DNA from: Collinsella aerofaciens
GTDB taxonomy: Bacteria > Actinomycetota > Coriobacteriia > Coriobacteriales > Coriobacteriaceae
NCBI GenBank assembly: GCA_905213325.1
Contig: CAJMHW010000003.1
Location: 1-64,000, forward strand
DNA: 64,000 bases
Reading direction: 5' to 3'
In this document: one piece after another, positions 44,487-54,541 of the stretch
Numbering within the stretch: the stretch's first letter is position 1
Layout: every line of letters starts with the position of its first letter
Made by a program: the position numbers and the translations under genes
Notes under the pieces: model-generated
Database searches by the model: none
Told to the model about the DNA's origin: nothing
Seen by the model: only the letters and a program-made list of their open reading frames with translations

Positions 44487-45602
44487 CTAACGCAAACCCT
44501 CTACCGCATCCGCCAGAAGAGCGGCGGCCCTATCCTGAGCCAGACCACGCGCCGCCTGATGCATGGCGTCGCGCGCCGCCGCGTCATCGACCAGGTGCAG
44601 CAGTTCATCGGCAAAGGCAGAACCGTCGATATCGGCATCGGCGCAGAGCACGCCGGCCCCGGCGTCGACCAGATACCGGGCATTGGTGGTTTGGTGGTCG
44701 GCCGTCGCATGCGGATACGGCACGAGCACCGAGGGCACGGCGAGCGCAGCGATCTCGGCCACGCTCGATGCGCCCGAACGCGAGAGCACCAAATCGGCAG
44801 CAGCCAACATATCGCCCATGTTGTCGATGTAAGGCTGGACGCGGTAACGCTTCGCCTCCTCGGGCGTCAGCGCCAAAGCGCGCTCGGTCTCCTCAAAGCC
44901 GTCGGCACCCGTCGAATGCAACACATAGAGGTTCTTGCGCGAAAGCAGCTCGTTTTTGAGCGAAACCACGCGCTCGTTGAGGTGCTGGGCGCCAAGTGAA
45001 CCGCCAAAGACGAGCAGCAGCGTAGCGTCCTCGGGAACGCCAAGTGCCTTGCGGCCGCGAGCGCGATCGCCTTCGATTACCGAGCGACGTACGGGGTTGC
45101 CGGTCATGAGCACGTGGTCAGGGTCACCTTCGCGCTCAAAGACCGAACGCGCTGCCGGCACCGAGATGCACACGCGGGCGGCGTGGGAGTTCATCATCTT
45201 GTTGGCCAGGCCCGGAACAGAGTTCTGCTCATGCAGCAGATACGGAACGCCTGCGCCCTTGCACCACCCCAGCAGCGGAACCTCGACATAGGCACCAAAA
45301 CCGACGGCAGCATCGGGCTTGCCGACCTTTGAGAAATGACTGGCGAGCGCACGTTTGGCCTTGTTGACACGCCACAGCGAGGTCAGCGCCGTCCAAGGAC
45401 GGGAGCGGTCGAAGCCCGTGACCGTAATGGGCACAAAATCAAACCCAGCCTCGGGGACCAGACGACCCTCGAGCTTGCGCGACTGGCCCACGAACACAAC
45501 GTGGTGGCCACGGTCACGCAGCTCTTCGGCCAAGGCGAGCGCGGGGTTGATGTGTCCTGCCGTGCCGCCGGCTGCAATAGCAACGGTCATTTTATCGGTC
45601 AT
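44487..45602 (-). CDS. murG: Lipid II synthase (UDP-GlcNAc transferase) MurG
   Basis: 371 residues, GT-B fold. N-terminal AAGGTAGHINPALALA, LLHEQNSVPGLAN, FGGSLGAQHLN and the nucleotide site RSGASSVAEIAALAVPSVLVPYP with DHQTTNARYL. It adds GlcNAc to lipid I at the inner membrane face. The start at 45602 has GAAGGG about 6 nt upstream and overlaps the ftsW stop by 11 nt. Confidence 0.97.
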   Translation of the reverse strand: MTDKMTVAIAAGGTAGHINPALALAEELRDRGHHVVFVGQSRKLEGRLVPEAGFDFVPITVTGFDRSRPWTALTSLWRVNKAKRALASHFSKVGKPDAAVGFGAYVEVPLLGWCKGAGVPYLLHEQNSVPGLANKMMNSHAARVCISVPAARSVFEREGDPDHVLMTGNPVRRSVIEGDRARGRKALGVPEDATLLLVFGGSLGAQHLNERVVSLKNELLSRKNLYVLHSTGADGFEETERALALTPEEAKRYRVQPYIDNMGDMLAAADLVLSRSGASSVAEIAALAVPSVLVPYPHATADHQTTNARYLVDAGAGVLCADADIDGSAFADELLHLVDDAAARDAMHQAARGLAQDRAAALLADAVEGLR

Positions 45603-47112
45603 GGTAGTCCCTTCGTACACGCGGTCCCTGGTCGTCGGTACGCAGACGCGCCGACGGGTCCGAGTTCAAATCGATTCGATTATATCCGCCGCCCGCGTTG
45701 CGAGGGCTGGGGCGCTGCGGACGACCTTGCGGAGCCATTCGCGGGCGTGGACGAGCTGCCGGCTCGGATGCAGAACCATCCAGAACGGTAAAGCCGCTAC
45801 GCGAAGGTCGTTCACCGCGCACATGGGCTACGCCGGCGGTGCTCTCGTCCATAACGGCAAAGCTCTCACGGCGGCGGTCATACTCATCGCGGCGGGCGCT
45901 CTCGTACGAAACGCGCAGGATCAACCCGGCAAGCATAAGCGACACAATAATCGACGAACCGCCGTAGCTAATAAACGGCAACGGTTTGCCCGTCATGGGA
46001 AACACGTTGAGGATGCCCAGCGCGTTAATCAAAAACTGCACTGCGAGAATGACCGCGGAGCCAGACGCCATGAGCGCGCCCCGACGATCGGTCGCCTGCT
46101 CGGCAATGCGAAACGCCGAGTAGATCAGCATCGCAAACATCAAGAAGAACAGCACGGTTCCGACAAAGCCGACTTCCTCGCCAATGATAGCCAGGATGTA
46201 GTCATTGTGCGCCTCGGGCAGATACGAGTACTTCATGGTTGAGTTGCCGATGCCACGGCCGAACAGACCGCCCGAGGCAAAGGCCATGATGGCAAGCGTG
46301 GCCTGATAGCCGTCACCATACTCGTCGGCCCAAGGGTTCAAGGCAACCTGAATACGCACCATACGGTACGGCTCTGCGACAAGCGCAATCACGATCACGA
46401 GAATGCCGAAGATTAGCACGCCGATGATAAATCTGGGGTCGAGACCCGCAAACAACGCCATGCACATGAGGGTCAACAGGATGATCAGGACAGTACCGAA
46501 ATCGGGCTGGATAAAGATCAGAAAGAGCGAAATGCCCAGGTAGATGCCCATCTTGCGAAGGAATTCGTTGATGTTGCCACCGGGCGAAAAGAAGCGATCG
46601 AGCATGATGGCCGAATACGCAATGGCAAATGGCTTTAAAAACTCGGAAGGCTGGAACTGAATGCCGGCGATGTTGAGCCAGCGCGTGGCGCCACGGCTGC
46701 CGCTGCCCACCAAGAACACCAGAAGCAGTAGCCCTATCATGCCGATAAGGAAGATCCTGAGCACATCCTCCCCAAACCAGCTGTCCGGCAAGATGCGCAC
46801 GATGGCAACCATAGCCAGCACGCCAACTCCGGCAAACGCGGCTTGTCGAAACAGAAAAAACGTCGCCGAGCCATTCTCGTGCAGCGCCTCGACCGAAGAC
46901 GCCGAGTACACCATCAGCAGGCCAAAGCACACCAAGGTAAACAGGCAGGCCATGAATATCAAACGGGGGCGCATGATACGGGCGGGAACGCCGGCAATAT
47001 AGCGTTCGCTAAACGTCTGCCCGCCGCGACCGGAACGCGGTGTGCTGCGCCGCGAGGAAGCACGGTCCGAGTCGGGCCTCCTCATACCTTGTCGGGGGCT
47101 CTCCTCTCTCAC
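45592..47112 (-). CDS. ftsW: Septal peptidoglycan polymerase FtsW
   Basis: 506 residues, SEDS family. About ten membrane helices between residues 50 and 405, with the SEDS signature FPMTGKPLPFISYGGSSI near the end and WLNIAGIQFQPSEFLK in the middle. A basic N-terminus (about 45 residues) and an Arg/Pro-rich C-terminal tail of about 100 residues are cytoplasmic. It polymerises lipid II together with FtsI. The start is uncertain: a GTG at 47112 has AGGGG at good spacing; a TTG at 47118 and an ATG at 47085 are alternatives. Confidence 0.94.
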   Translation of the reverse strand: MREESPRQGMRRPDSDRASSRRSTPRSGRGGQTFSERYIAGVPARIMRPRLIFMACLFTLVCFGLLMVYSASSVEALHENGSATFFLFRQAAFAGVGVLAMVAIVRILPDSWFGEDVLRIFLIGMIGLLLLVFLVGSGSRGATRWLNIAGIQFQPSEFLKPFAIAYSAIMLDRFFSPGGNINEFLRKMGIYLGISLFLIFIQPDFGTVLIILLTLMCMALFAGLDPRFIIGVLIFGILVIVIALVAEPYRMVRIQVALNPWADEYGDGYQATLAIMAFASGGLFGRGIGNSTMKYSYLPEAHNDYILAIIGEEVGFVGTVLFFLMFAMLIYSAFRIAEQATDRRGALMASGSAVILAVQFLINALGILNVFPMTGKPLPFISYGGSSIIVSLMLAGLILRVSYESARRDEYDRRRESFAVMDESTAGVAHVRGERPSRSGFTVLDGSASEPAARPRPRMAPQGRPQRPSPRNAGGGYNRIDLNSDPSARLRTDDQGPRVRRDYHDR

Positions 47113-47121
47113 CGGCAACCC

Positions 47122-48528
47122 CTATTCCATTTGCGATTTCGCCGCAGCGGCAAGCTGGGCCACATAGTCCTTAAACACGCGGCCGCGCTCCTCATAGCCC
47201 GAGAACTCATCGAACGAAGAGCAGGCAGGAGAAAGTAAGATCACGTCGCCACGGCTCGACAGCGAACGGGCGACGTCCACGGCATCGCGCAGGTCATCCG
47301 CCTGGGCGATATCCACGTCACCATCGACATCGGCCTCGTCCATAGCGGCGGTAAAGCGCTCGCGCGCATCGCCAAAGCAAACGACCGAGCGCACGTTGTC
47401 CATAACGACGCGGGCAAAGTCCGCAAGCGGCGTACCCTTATCGTGGCCGCCGAGCAGCAAAATCACATCGTCGTCGGGAAACGCCGTCAGGGCCTTTTCG
47501 ACTGCATCGGTGTTCGTTGCCTTGGAATCGTTGACATAGCGCACGCCATCGATCTCGCCACAGGGCTCAACGCGGTGCTCCAGCGGCTGGAACGATGCCA
47601 AACCACGGCAAATGCCCTCGGGATCGGCACCGACGGCCAAAGCAGCCGTGGCAGCACATAGGGCATTGATGACATTGTGATGGCCCGAGATCTTGAGCTC
47701 GGAAGTGGCGACAAGCTGAGTCTCGACGCCCTTCAGGCGGACGACCAACTTGCCGTCGCGCACAAAGGCGGCGTCTGCACCCTCGGGCTCGTCAAAAGCG
47801 ACCTTGCAGATGCGGCGGCCCGGCATGTAGATGTACTCATCGAACTCATGGATGCCGGCATCCTCAACGTCGATAACCACGAGGTCGTCGTCGACCATAT
47901 TCTCGAACAACTTGATCTTGGCAAGCGCATAGTTCTTGTGGCTCTTGTGCCAGCCCAGGTGGTCGGGCGTGATGTTGAGCAGCACCGCCACGCGAGGATG
48001 AAGCTCGGCGGTCGTAGCAATCTGATAACTCGACAGCTCGGCCACAAACCACTCATTATGTGCGCGGCCGTCGATCTCGTTCACGGGCGGCTCACCGATA
48101 TTGCCGACGGCCACGCTGGCTTCACCGGCGGCCTTGAGCAGATAATCAGTCAGCGACGTGGTAGTTGTCTTGCCGTTGGTGCCCGTGATGGCAATCCAAT
48201 TTTGGGGAGACAAGCGATAGGCAAACTCGGGCTCGCCCATAATCTGAGCGGCATGCTCACGCCCCGCCTTAAAGAAGGACGAGAACTCCGAAATACCCGG
48301 GCATGTCACGCACACGTCATAGGCGCCCTCGACCTGTTCGGCCCCATAGACAAACGACGCACCAGCAGCCTCGAGCGCACGCGTGGCGTCATTGGGCTCA
48401 GAGGTGCCGCCGCCATACACGGTAACGGCGCTTACGCGCTCGGGATGTGCCAGCGCCCAGCGGGCGACATCGAGACCGGATTTGCCCTGACCCAAAACGA
48501 GCAGGCTAAAGACATCAGCAAGAGGCAT
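47122..48528 (-). CDS. murD: UDP-N-acetylmuramoylalanine-D-glutamate ligase MurD
   Basis: 468 residues. N-terminal LLVLGQGKSGLDVARW, ATP loop AITGTNGKTTTTSL, ELSSYQI, LNITPDHLGWH and YVNDSKATNTDAVEKAL with LLLGGHDKGT are all MurD motifs. It adds D-Glu to UDP-MurNAc-L-Ala. It starts 9 nt after mraY. Confidence 0.97.
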   Translation of the reverse strand: MPLADVFSLLVLGQGKSGLDVARWALAHPERVSAVTVYGGGTSEPNDATRALEAAGASFVYGAEQVEGAYDVCVTCPGISEFSSFFKAGREHAAQIMGEPEFAYRLSPQNWIAITGTNGKTTTTSLTDYLLKAAGEASVAVGNIGEPPVNEIDGRAHNEWFVAELSSYQIATTAELHPRVAVLLNITPDHLGWHKSHKNYALAKIKLFENMVDDDLVVIDVEDAGIHEFDEYIYMPGRRICKVAFDEPEGADAAFVRDGKLVVRLKGVETQLVATSELKISGHHNVINALCAATAALAVGADPEGICRGLASFQPLEHRVEPCGEIDGVRYVNDSKATNTDAVEKALTAFPDDDVILLLGGHDKGTPLADFARVVMDNVRSVVCFGDARERFTAAMDEADVDGDVDIAQADDLRDAVDVARSLSSRGDVILLSPACSSFDEFSGYEERGRVFKDYVAQLAAAAKSQME

Positions 48529-48537
48529 GAAAGACCA

Positions 48538-49557
48538 CTATCCCAACTGGAAGAACAAAGCAAGGCCAACGGCACCAAAGGCCGCAGCGATAATCCAAAA
48601 ACGGATGACGACCTTGGTCTCGGCCCAGCCCTTCTTTTCGAAATGATGATGGATGGGCGCCATAAGGAAGACGCGCTTGTGCGTAAAGTGGAAGTAGACA
48701 ACCTGAATCATGACCGACAGGGTCTCAACGATAAACAGGCCGCCGATGATGAGGGAGACGACCTCGGTGTTGGTCATGATGGACGTGCAGGCAAACGCGG
48801 CGCCCAGGGCAAGCGAGCCGGTATCGCCCATAAAGATGCTCGCCGGATAGCAGTTGAACCACAGAAAGCCCAAGCAGGCACCGGCACACGCGGTGCAGAA
48901 GATGGACAGGTTCACGTCTCCGTGCAAAAACGCCATGGCAGCCATGGCGAGCATGGCGATCATGGAGGTGCCGCCAGCAAGACCGTCAAGGCCATCGGTC
49001 AGGTTCACGGCATTAGAAAGACCGGCGATCATCAGCCAGCAAAAGACAATGTAGAGCCACGGGAACGAAAGGCCGCAGATGGTGGTCGAAAGAACACCGA
49101 GGTCAATCGTCAGGCCGCCGGGAAAACGAATCTCGGGGGCGACGCCGCACCAGTTGACGGCAAGTACCGTAAAGGTGACACAGATAATGGTTAGGCCGAT
49201 CATCTTGGCATGAGGCGTCAGACCGAGCGAGCGCCCGTGCGTAACGGAGGTCAGGTCGTCGATCAGGCCCAGCACGCCGGTCGCCAGCGTGGCGAGCAGC
49301 ACGAGCACGAGCTCGGTGGTGAGCTTGCCTATCAGCAGGCAGGTCAGCGAGATCGCGACGAGGATGACAACGCCACCCATGGTGGGCGTTCCCTGCTTAA
49401 CCAAATGACGCTTGGGGCCGTCGGCACGAACCTGCTGGCCGATACCCTCGACCTTGAGCAGCTTGATCCACCACGGCATGAGCAGCAGCGCAATGGCAGC
49501 GGCGATGCCAAGCCCCAAAAAAGCCTGATACGTTGGATACGAGGGATTGCCGAACAT
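48538..49557 (-). CDS. mraY: Phospho-MurNAc-pentapeptide transferase MraY
   Basis: 339 residues, about ten membrane helices. The family motifs KQGTPTMGG, GLIDD and NAVNLTDGLDGLAGG, with the conserved Asp catalytic and metal-binding residues, are followed by HHHFEKKGWAETKVVIRFW. It makes lipid I on undecaprenyl phosphate. It starts just after the murF stop. Confidence 0.97.
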   Translation of the reverse strand: MFGNPSYPTYQAFLGLGIAAAIALLLMPWWIKLLKVEGIGQQVRADGPKRHLVKQGTPTMGGVVILVAISLTCLLIGKLTTELVLVLLATLATGVLGLIDDLTSVTHGRSLGLTPHAKMIGLTIICVTFTVLAVNWCGVAPEIRFPGGLTIDLGVLSTTICGLSFPWLYIVFCWLMIAGLSNAVNLTDGLDGLAGGTSMIAMLAMAAMAFLHGDVNLSIFCTACAGACLGFLWFNCYPASIFMGDTGSLALGAAFACTSIMTNTEVVSLIIGGLFIVETLSVMIQVVYFHFTHKRVFLMAPIHHHFEKKGWAETKVVIRFWIIAAAFGAVGLALFFQLG

Positions 49558-49560
49558 GGG

Positions 49561-50985
49561 CTAGCACACACCTTCCACAAAGCGGTCGAGCTCAACAAAA
49601 CGGGAACCCTTGACCAGTACAACATCATGTTTTTCAAGCGCGCCGCCCATGCGGTCGAGCACCTGCTGATAATCGGAGAACACCTGGATGCGGTCCTCGT
49701 CCATGCCCATCATGCGCGCGGCATCGGCCATAAGCTGGGCCAGCTCACCACCCACGCACGCCAGCATGTCGAGCTTCTTGGCGGCGGCATAGGCGCCCAC
49801 GAGCTCATGCATGCGAGGAGCCTCATCGCCCATCTCGCCCATCTCGCCCAGGATCGCCATACGAGACCCCGTGCACGAAAGCGAGCACAGCAGATCGAGG
49901 CCAGCAGCCATAGATTCGGCACTGGCGTTATAGGAATCGTCAATGACGCGGGCACCGCTCTTGGCGCGCTTGATCTCCTGGCGGTGACCGGTGATCGTGA
50001 GGCCTCTAAAGGCAGCATCGATCTGCTCGGGCGTCACGCCCAGGCGATAGGCAACTGCGGCGGCCTTAACGGCATTTGGGACGGACTGCACGCCGGGGAT
50101 GGCAAGCATGGTATCGGTCGTCTCACCCTGGCCAAAATCGAGCGTAAAGACCGGACGGCCCTCGTCATCAACACGAATGTCGCGGGCACGGACCTCATCA
50201 TCGTCCGAGACGCCGGCCAGCATCACGTCGATACCAGCAGGCTGGGCGAACGTATCGCGAATGAACGGTGTATAGTCGTCCTCGCCGCCCAAAACCAGCA
50301 GCGGCAAGAAGTCGCCGGCGGCGCACATACCCTGGACAATCTCGGCCTTAGCGCGGGCGATGTTCTCGCGGCTACCCAAAATGCCGATATGAGAGGTACC
50401 AATCTTGCTCACGATGGCAAGGTTGGGATTGGCGGACTGGGACAGGCGCTCAATCTCGTGGAAATGGTTCATGCCCATCTCGAGCACCAGGACCTCGGTA
50501 TCGGCCGGAGCGGAAAGCACCGTGAGCGGCATGCCGATCAGGTTATTGAAATTGCCCTTGGTGGCCCAGACACGATAGCGCTTGGCGAGCACGGCGGCGA
50601 GCACGTCCTTGGTCGTCGTCTTGCCGATGGAACCGGTAATACCAACGACCAGGCAGCCAAGCTCCAGGCGATACGCGTGCGCCAAACGCAGCAGAAACTC
50701 CTCGGGATCATCGGTCAGCAAGATGGCACAGCCCTTGTCCTGCGCCAGCGAGACCAGCTCGGCCTCGGGCTCACGCGTCATCACGACGGCGCCGGCACCC
50801 GACTGGACGGCACGGGAAGCAAAATCATTGCCGTCGACGTTTTCACCGGGAAAGGCGACGAAAATCGTCCCTTCCTCGACCTGGCGCGAGTCGATAACGC
50901 ACCCGCGGCATACCCGATCGGCTTCTCCCGTCACGGTTCGGGCCCCAGTTGCGGCCGCGAGGTTGTTGACGGCGATCTCTATCAT
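49561..50985 (-). CDS. murF: UDP-MurNAc-tripeptide-D-alanyl-D-alanine ligase MurF
   Basis: 474 residues. ATP loop GITGSIGKTTTKDVLA, LEMGMNHFHEIERLS, SKIGTSHIGILGSRENIARAKAEI and DDSYNASAESM are diagnostic. It adds the D-Ala-D-Ala dipeptide. GGGGAG lies 5 nt before the ATG. murE, usually found between ftsI and murF, is absent here. Confidence 0.97.
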   Translation of the reverse strand: MIEIAVNNLAAATGARTVTGEADRVCRGCVIDSRQVEEGTIFVAFPGENVDGNDFASRAVQSGAGAVVMTREPEAELVSLAQDKGCAILLTDDPEEFLLRLAHAYRLELGCLVVGITGSIGKTTTKDVLAAVLAKRYRVWATKGNFNNLIGMPLTVLSAPADTEVLVLEMGMNHFHEIERLSQSANPNLAIVSKIGTSHIGILGSRENIARAKAEIVQGMCAAGDFLPLLVLGGEDDYTPFIRDTFAQPAGIDVMLAGVSDDDEVRARDIRVDDEGRPVFTLDFGQGETTDTMLAIPGVQSVPNAVKAAAVAYRLGVTPEQIDAAFRGLTITGHRQEIKRAKSGARVIDDSYNASAESMAAGLDLLCSLSCTGSRMAILGEMGEMGDEAPRMHELVGAYAAAKKLDMLACVGGELAQLMADAARMMGMDEDRIQVFSDYQQVLDRMGGALEKHDVVLVKGSRFVELDRFVEGVC

Positions 50986-51111
50986 TGCAGCTCCCCTGTA
51001 AACCTAATAATGCTATCGGCGTATTGTATCCCAGCGCCGCACATGCGTGGTGCAGGGCATGTGAACACCCTCATATGGGACAACAAACCACGCCCCAAAG
51101 ATTGTAACCCC

Positions 51112-52977
51112 CTACTTCGTGTGCGGGATACCCAGCACGTCGAGCGCGTTGGCCATAATGGACTGGAACGGCACCGCAGCGGCATCTGAGCCGCTCGGCG
51201 TTCCGTCGAGCGTGATATAGCACAGCACCTTGGGCGATTGTGCCGGTGCAAAGCCCATAAAGGACGACATGTAGTTCTCCTTGAGGTAGCCGCCGTTCTC
51301 GTCGGCACGTTCGGCCGTACCGGTCTTACCCGCTACGTCATAGCCGTCAACCGCGCCGCCAACGCCCGTTCCCTCGGACACGACCGTCTGCATGCACGAT
51401 GTCACCTGGGATGCGGCGTCCTCCGAAATCGCGCGCTCGCCTTCGCCCCAGTCCTTCTCGTCGCCTTTGCTGGACTTATAGAAGTGCGGTGTCATCATCA
51501 CGCCGCCGTTGGCGATGCCGCCCACGGCACGTGCGATCTCAATCGGCGAGACAGACAGTGCCTGTCCAAAGCTCATCGAGCCCAGCGTGGCGCCGTCATA
51601 CTGGTCACGCTCCTTGACGATACCCAGGCTCTCGCCCGGAAAATCTACACCAGAGCTGTGACCGATGCCCCACTTGTCCACATAGGTGGCAAAGTCGTCG
51701 GCACCGATCTTGCGCCCCACCAGGACAAAGCCCACGTTGGACGAACGGCGCATCATCTCGCGCACATCCATGGTCATGGCGTAGTCGCGCTTGTCGGCAT
51801 CGGTGACGGTATCGTCGCCCACCTTGATGCTCGCCGGCACCTCAAACGACGTACTCGATCGCACGACACCCAAGTCGAAGCCGGCGCCCGCCACGAGCGT
51901 CTTAAAGACCGAGCCGGGCTCGTAGGCGTCGGTGACCAGGCGCAAGTTCATATCCTCGGTCTTGGCGTTTTCCAGATCGGTCTGGTCGTAAGTCGGATAC
52001 GAGCAGGCTGCCAAGATCTCGCCTGTCGTAGGATCGGTGACCAGCGCCGAGCCGTTCTTGGCCTTTGTCTTCTCGACAGCCTCTGCCAGGGCATCCTCGG
52101 CCGCACGCTGGATATTGACGTCGAGCGTCGTCACGATATCAACGCCGTCGACCGCAGCCACCTTTTTATAGGCACCGCCCGCGATATAGCTGCCGTCCCT
52201 CGCGCGCTCGCGTACGAGAGAACCGTTCGTGCCGGTCAGAAGCTTGTTGTATTGCTTTTCGAGACCCGTCAAGCCGTCGTTGTCTACATTCACTACACCC
52301 AGCACCTGCGATGCCAGATTGCCGTATGGATATACACGCTTCATGGCCTGCTCAAAAAGCACGCCGGGCAGGTTCTTCTTCTCCAGCGCCGCAACATCGT
52401 CTTCGTCCACCTGGCGCTTGATATACACCCAGGTTCCATCGGACTCGACGAGCTTGCGGCAGGTCTTTTTATCGATTCCAGTTGCCTTGACCAGCGCCGA
52501 CACCGTCTTGTCAACATCCTCGACAAGCTGCGGGTTCACGGCGATGTTGCGACATTCGACCGACGACGCCAACACGTTGCCGTTGCGGTCGTAGATGGTG
52601 CCGCGTTTGGCATAGAGGGTCTGCGCAAGCAGGCGGCGCGCATCGGCACGCTCGCGCAGTTTATCGGCTTCGACAATTTGATAGTCGGCAAGGCGAAAGA
52701 CGCCCAAGCCCAAGCCAAGCCCAATGAAGCCCATGACGGCTTTGCGGCGAGGCAGAGGCGCGCCTGTGAGCCATTCGGTCGACGAACTCTTGCGCGACCT
52801 GGTGTTATGCACTTGAGGGCCGCCCGAGCCGCGAAGTCGCGACGCCGGGTCGTTGCCACGGGACTGCCCGGCGTTGTAAGATTGCCGACCCGTTCCTTGA
52901 TAACCAGAACGTCCCCGCGACGAGGGACGTCCAGAACCGCGGCCCCCATCGGAACCGCGGCGATAGTCATTTGTCAT
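51112..52977 (-). CDS. ftsI: Septal penicillin-binding protein FtsI (PBP2/PBP3 class)
   Basis: 621 residues. A 75-residue Arg/Gly/Ser-rich cytoplasmic tail, one membrane helix (about 80-97), the pedestal domain starting RRGTIYDRNGNVLA, and the transpeptidase domain. The active-site motifs are SVFK at 356-359, SSN at 412-414 and KTGT at 551-554. It cross-links septal peptidoglycan with FtsW. There are no PASTA domains at the C-terminus. The ribosome-binding site is weak; it begins 17 nt after ftsL. Confidence 0.96.
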   Translation of the reverse strand: MTNDYRRGSDGGRGSGRPSSRGRSGYQGTGRQSYNAGQSRGNDPASRLRGSGGPQVHNTRSRKSSSTEWLTGAPLPRRKAVMGFIGLGLGLGVFRLADYQIVEADKLRERADARRLLAQTLYAKRGTIYDRNGNVLASSVECRNIAVNPQLVEDVDKTVSALVKATGIDKKTCRKLVESDGTWVYIKRQVDEDDVAALEKKNLPGVLFEQAMKRVYPYGNLASQVLGVVNVDNDGLTGLEKQYNKLLTGTNGSLVRERARDGSYIAGGAYKKVAAVDGVDIVTTLDVNIQRAAEDALAEAVEKTKAKNGSALVTDPTTGEILAACSYPTYDQTDLENAKTEDMNLRLVTDAYEPGSVFKTLVAGAGFDLGVVRSSTSFEVPASIKVGDDTVTDADKRDYAMTMDVREMMRRSSNVGFVLVGRKIGADDFATYVDKWGIGHSSGVDFPGESLGIVKERDQYDGATLGSMSFGQALSVSPIEIARAVGGIANGGVMMTPHFYKSSKGDEKDWGEGERAISEDAASQVTSCMQTVVSEGTGVGGAVDGYDVAGKTGTAERADENGGYLKENYMSSFMGFAPAQSPKVLCYITLDGTPSGSDAAAVPFQSIMANALDVLGIPHTK

Positions 52978-52994
52978 ACTCAGCTACCGTCTTG

Positions 52995-53465
52995 CTACTG
53001 AGCGGTCGCGGTCGCGTTGGCGCCCGCGGCTGCATCCTGCGAAAAGTCAAGTGTAACGCTCTCGCCGGGCTCCACCATGCCATAAGCGCCCGCAAGGTCG
53101 CGAATGCGCGTGTCGGCGCCATAGACCGAATGCATGACCTCCAGGTCGGAGCTCTCATCGGTCGCCTTTTCGAGCGTGTTGGTAAGCTCGGCGTTGCTGT
53201 TGAGCACCTGGGCCGTAACGCCGGCGAGCGCCACGCGGGCGACGCCGATCGTCATGAAGATAGCCGCAATGATGCAAAACGTTTTAAGAACGCTCATGAA
53301 AACCGGGCTTACCACCTGGTTTGCCTGACGGCCCGCGCCCGTGTAGACATCAAAGCGCGGCGCGCGCTGCTCACGGGGAGCAACGGGGGCCTGCGGCGTC
53401 TCACGATAGGCGGGCATGGCGTTCATATCATAGGCGAGTGCTGCGCTTGAAGTGTTGTAGCCCAT
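52995..53465 (-). CDS. ftsL: FtsL-like septum protein
   Basis: 156 residues. A cytoplasmic tail of about 55, one membrane helix (about 57-82, VFMSVLKTFCIIAAIFMTIGVARVAL), and a short heptad stretch TAQVLNSNAELTNTLEKATDESSDLEVM followed by a small Ala-rich end. The sequence is poorly conserved, but its position between rsmH and ftsI, its size and its topology are those of FtsL, the partner of FtsQ. GGGAGG lies upstream. Confidence 0.8.
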   Translation of the reverse strand: MGYNTSSAALAYDMNAMPAYRETPQAPVAPREQRAPRFDVYTGAGRQANQVVSPVFMSVLKTFCIIAAIFMTIGVARVALAGVTAQVLNSNAELTNTLEKATDESSDLEVMHSVYGADTRIRDLAGAYGMVEPGESVTLDFSQDAAAGANATATAQ

Positions 53466-53555
53466 GATATGCCGCCTCCCATCCCGAGTACGTTGGTAGT
53501 GTGTTTAAGCTTCGTTTATGGTGCGAGCGGGAGGTCCAATATCGCGCGGTCGCGT

Positions 53556-54521
53556 CTACAGACGCTGCGCCACGCGGATTTTGGCTGATCTCGCCCGAGG
53601 GTTGCGCTCAACCTCATCAGGCTGGGCAACCAAGGGTTTGCGGGTGATGACCTTGAGTATCGGCACGTTGCCGCACACGCACACCGGAATCTCCGGCGGA
53701 CACGTGCACCCCTGGCTCATCTCCTTAAAGTGGTTCTTTACGATACGGTCCTCGAGCGAGTGATACGAGATGACGCAGATACGTCCGCCCGGGTTGAGCC
53801 ACCTGGTGGCGGCATCAAGCCCTCGTTCGAGCACATCGAGCTCGTGATTGACCTCGATGCGAATGGCCTGGAAACTTTTCTTGGCCGGGTGTCCACCATG
53901 CCGACGAGCGGCAGCCGGGATACCCGCCTTGATGATCTCGACAAATTGGCCGGTGGTTTCGATCGGTTCTTGCTCGCGGCGGCGCACGATCTCGCGCGCG
54001 ATCTGCGAGGCGAACTTCTCTTCGCCGTAGACGCGTAGAATCCGGGCGAGGTCGTGTTCGTTATAGGTGTTGATGACCTCAGCTGCGTTTAAGGTGTTAT
54101 TACCCGGATCCATCCGCATGTCCAATGGGGCGTCCTCGTTATACGAAAAACCCCTGCCAGGGATATCGAGTTGCGGCGACGAAACGCCCAAATCGAACAG
54201 GAAGCCATCGACCCCGGGCACCTCGGCCGAGCAAAGCAGCTCGTCCAAGTCGCCGAAGTTGCCCTTCAGCAGCTGGTGCGGAACGCCGGGAACCTCGCGG
54301 TCCAGCCGGGCGCCAGCGGCCTCGAGGGCCATGTCGTCCTGATCGACGCCGAGCAAAAGGCCCGTCTCCCCCACCTGCGCGGCCATCTTTACCGAATGAC
54401 CGGCACCGCCAAGGGTGCAATCGCAGACAACGGAGCCGCTCTTTAGCCGCAGCGACTCAAGCACTTCGCCGAGCATGACAGGTTCATGCCGATATTCTTG
54501 TGTCAAGATCCCACGCTCCAT
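53556..54521 (-). CDS. rsmH: 16S rRNA (cytosine1402-N4)-methyltransferase RsmH
   Basis: 321 residues. YRHEPVMLGEVLESL at the start, SAM-binding DCTLGGAGHSVKM, FDLGVSSPQLD, GRGFSYNEDAPLDMRMD and the final SYHSLEDRIVKNHF. It methylates the ribosomal P-site base C1402. It follows mraZ by 20 nt. An in-frame TTG a few codons downstream is an alternative start. Confidence 0.96.
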   Translation of the reverse strand: MERGILTQEYRHEPVMLGEVLESLRLKSGSVVCDCTLGGAGHSVKMAAQVGETGLLLGVDQDDMALEAAGARLDREVPGVPHQLLKGNFGDLDELLCSAEVPGVDGFLFDLGVSSPQLDIPGRGFSYNEDAPLDMRMDPGNNTLNAAEVINTYNEHDLARILRVYGEEKFASQIAREIVRRREQEPIETTGQFVEIIKAGIPAAARRHGGHPAKKSFQAIRIEVNHELDVLERGLDAATRWLNPGGRICVISYHSLEDRIVKNHFKEMSQGCTCPPEIPVCVCGNVPILKVITRKPLVAQPDEVERNPRARSAKIRVAQRL

Positions 54522-54541
54522 CCGTTACCCGTGCCTTGCCC

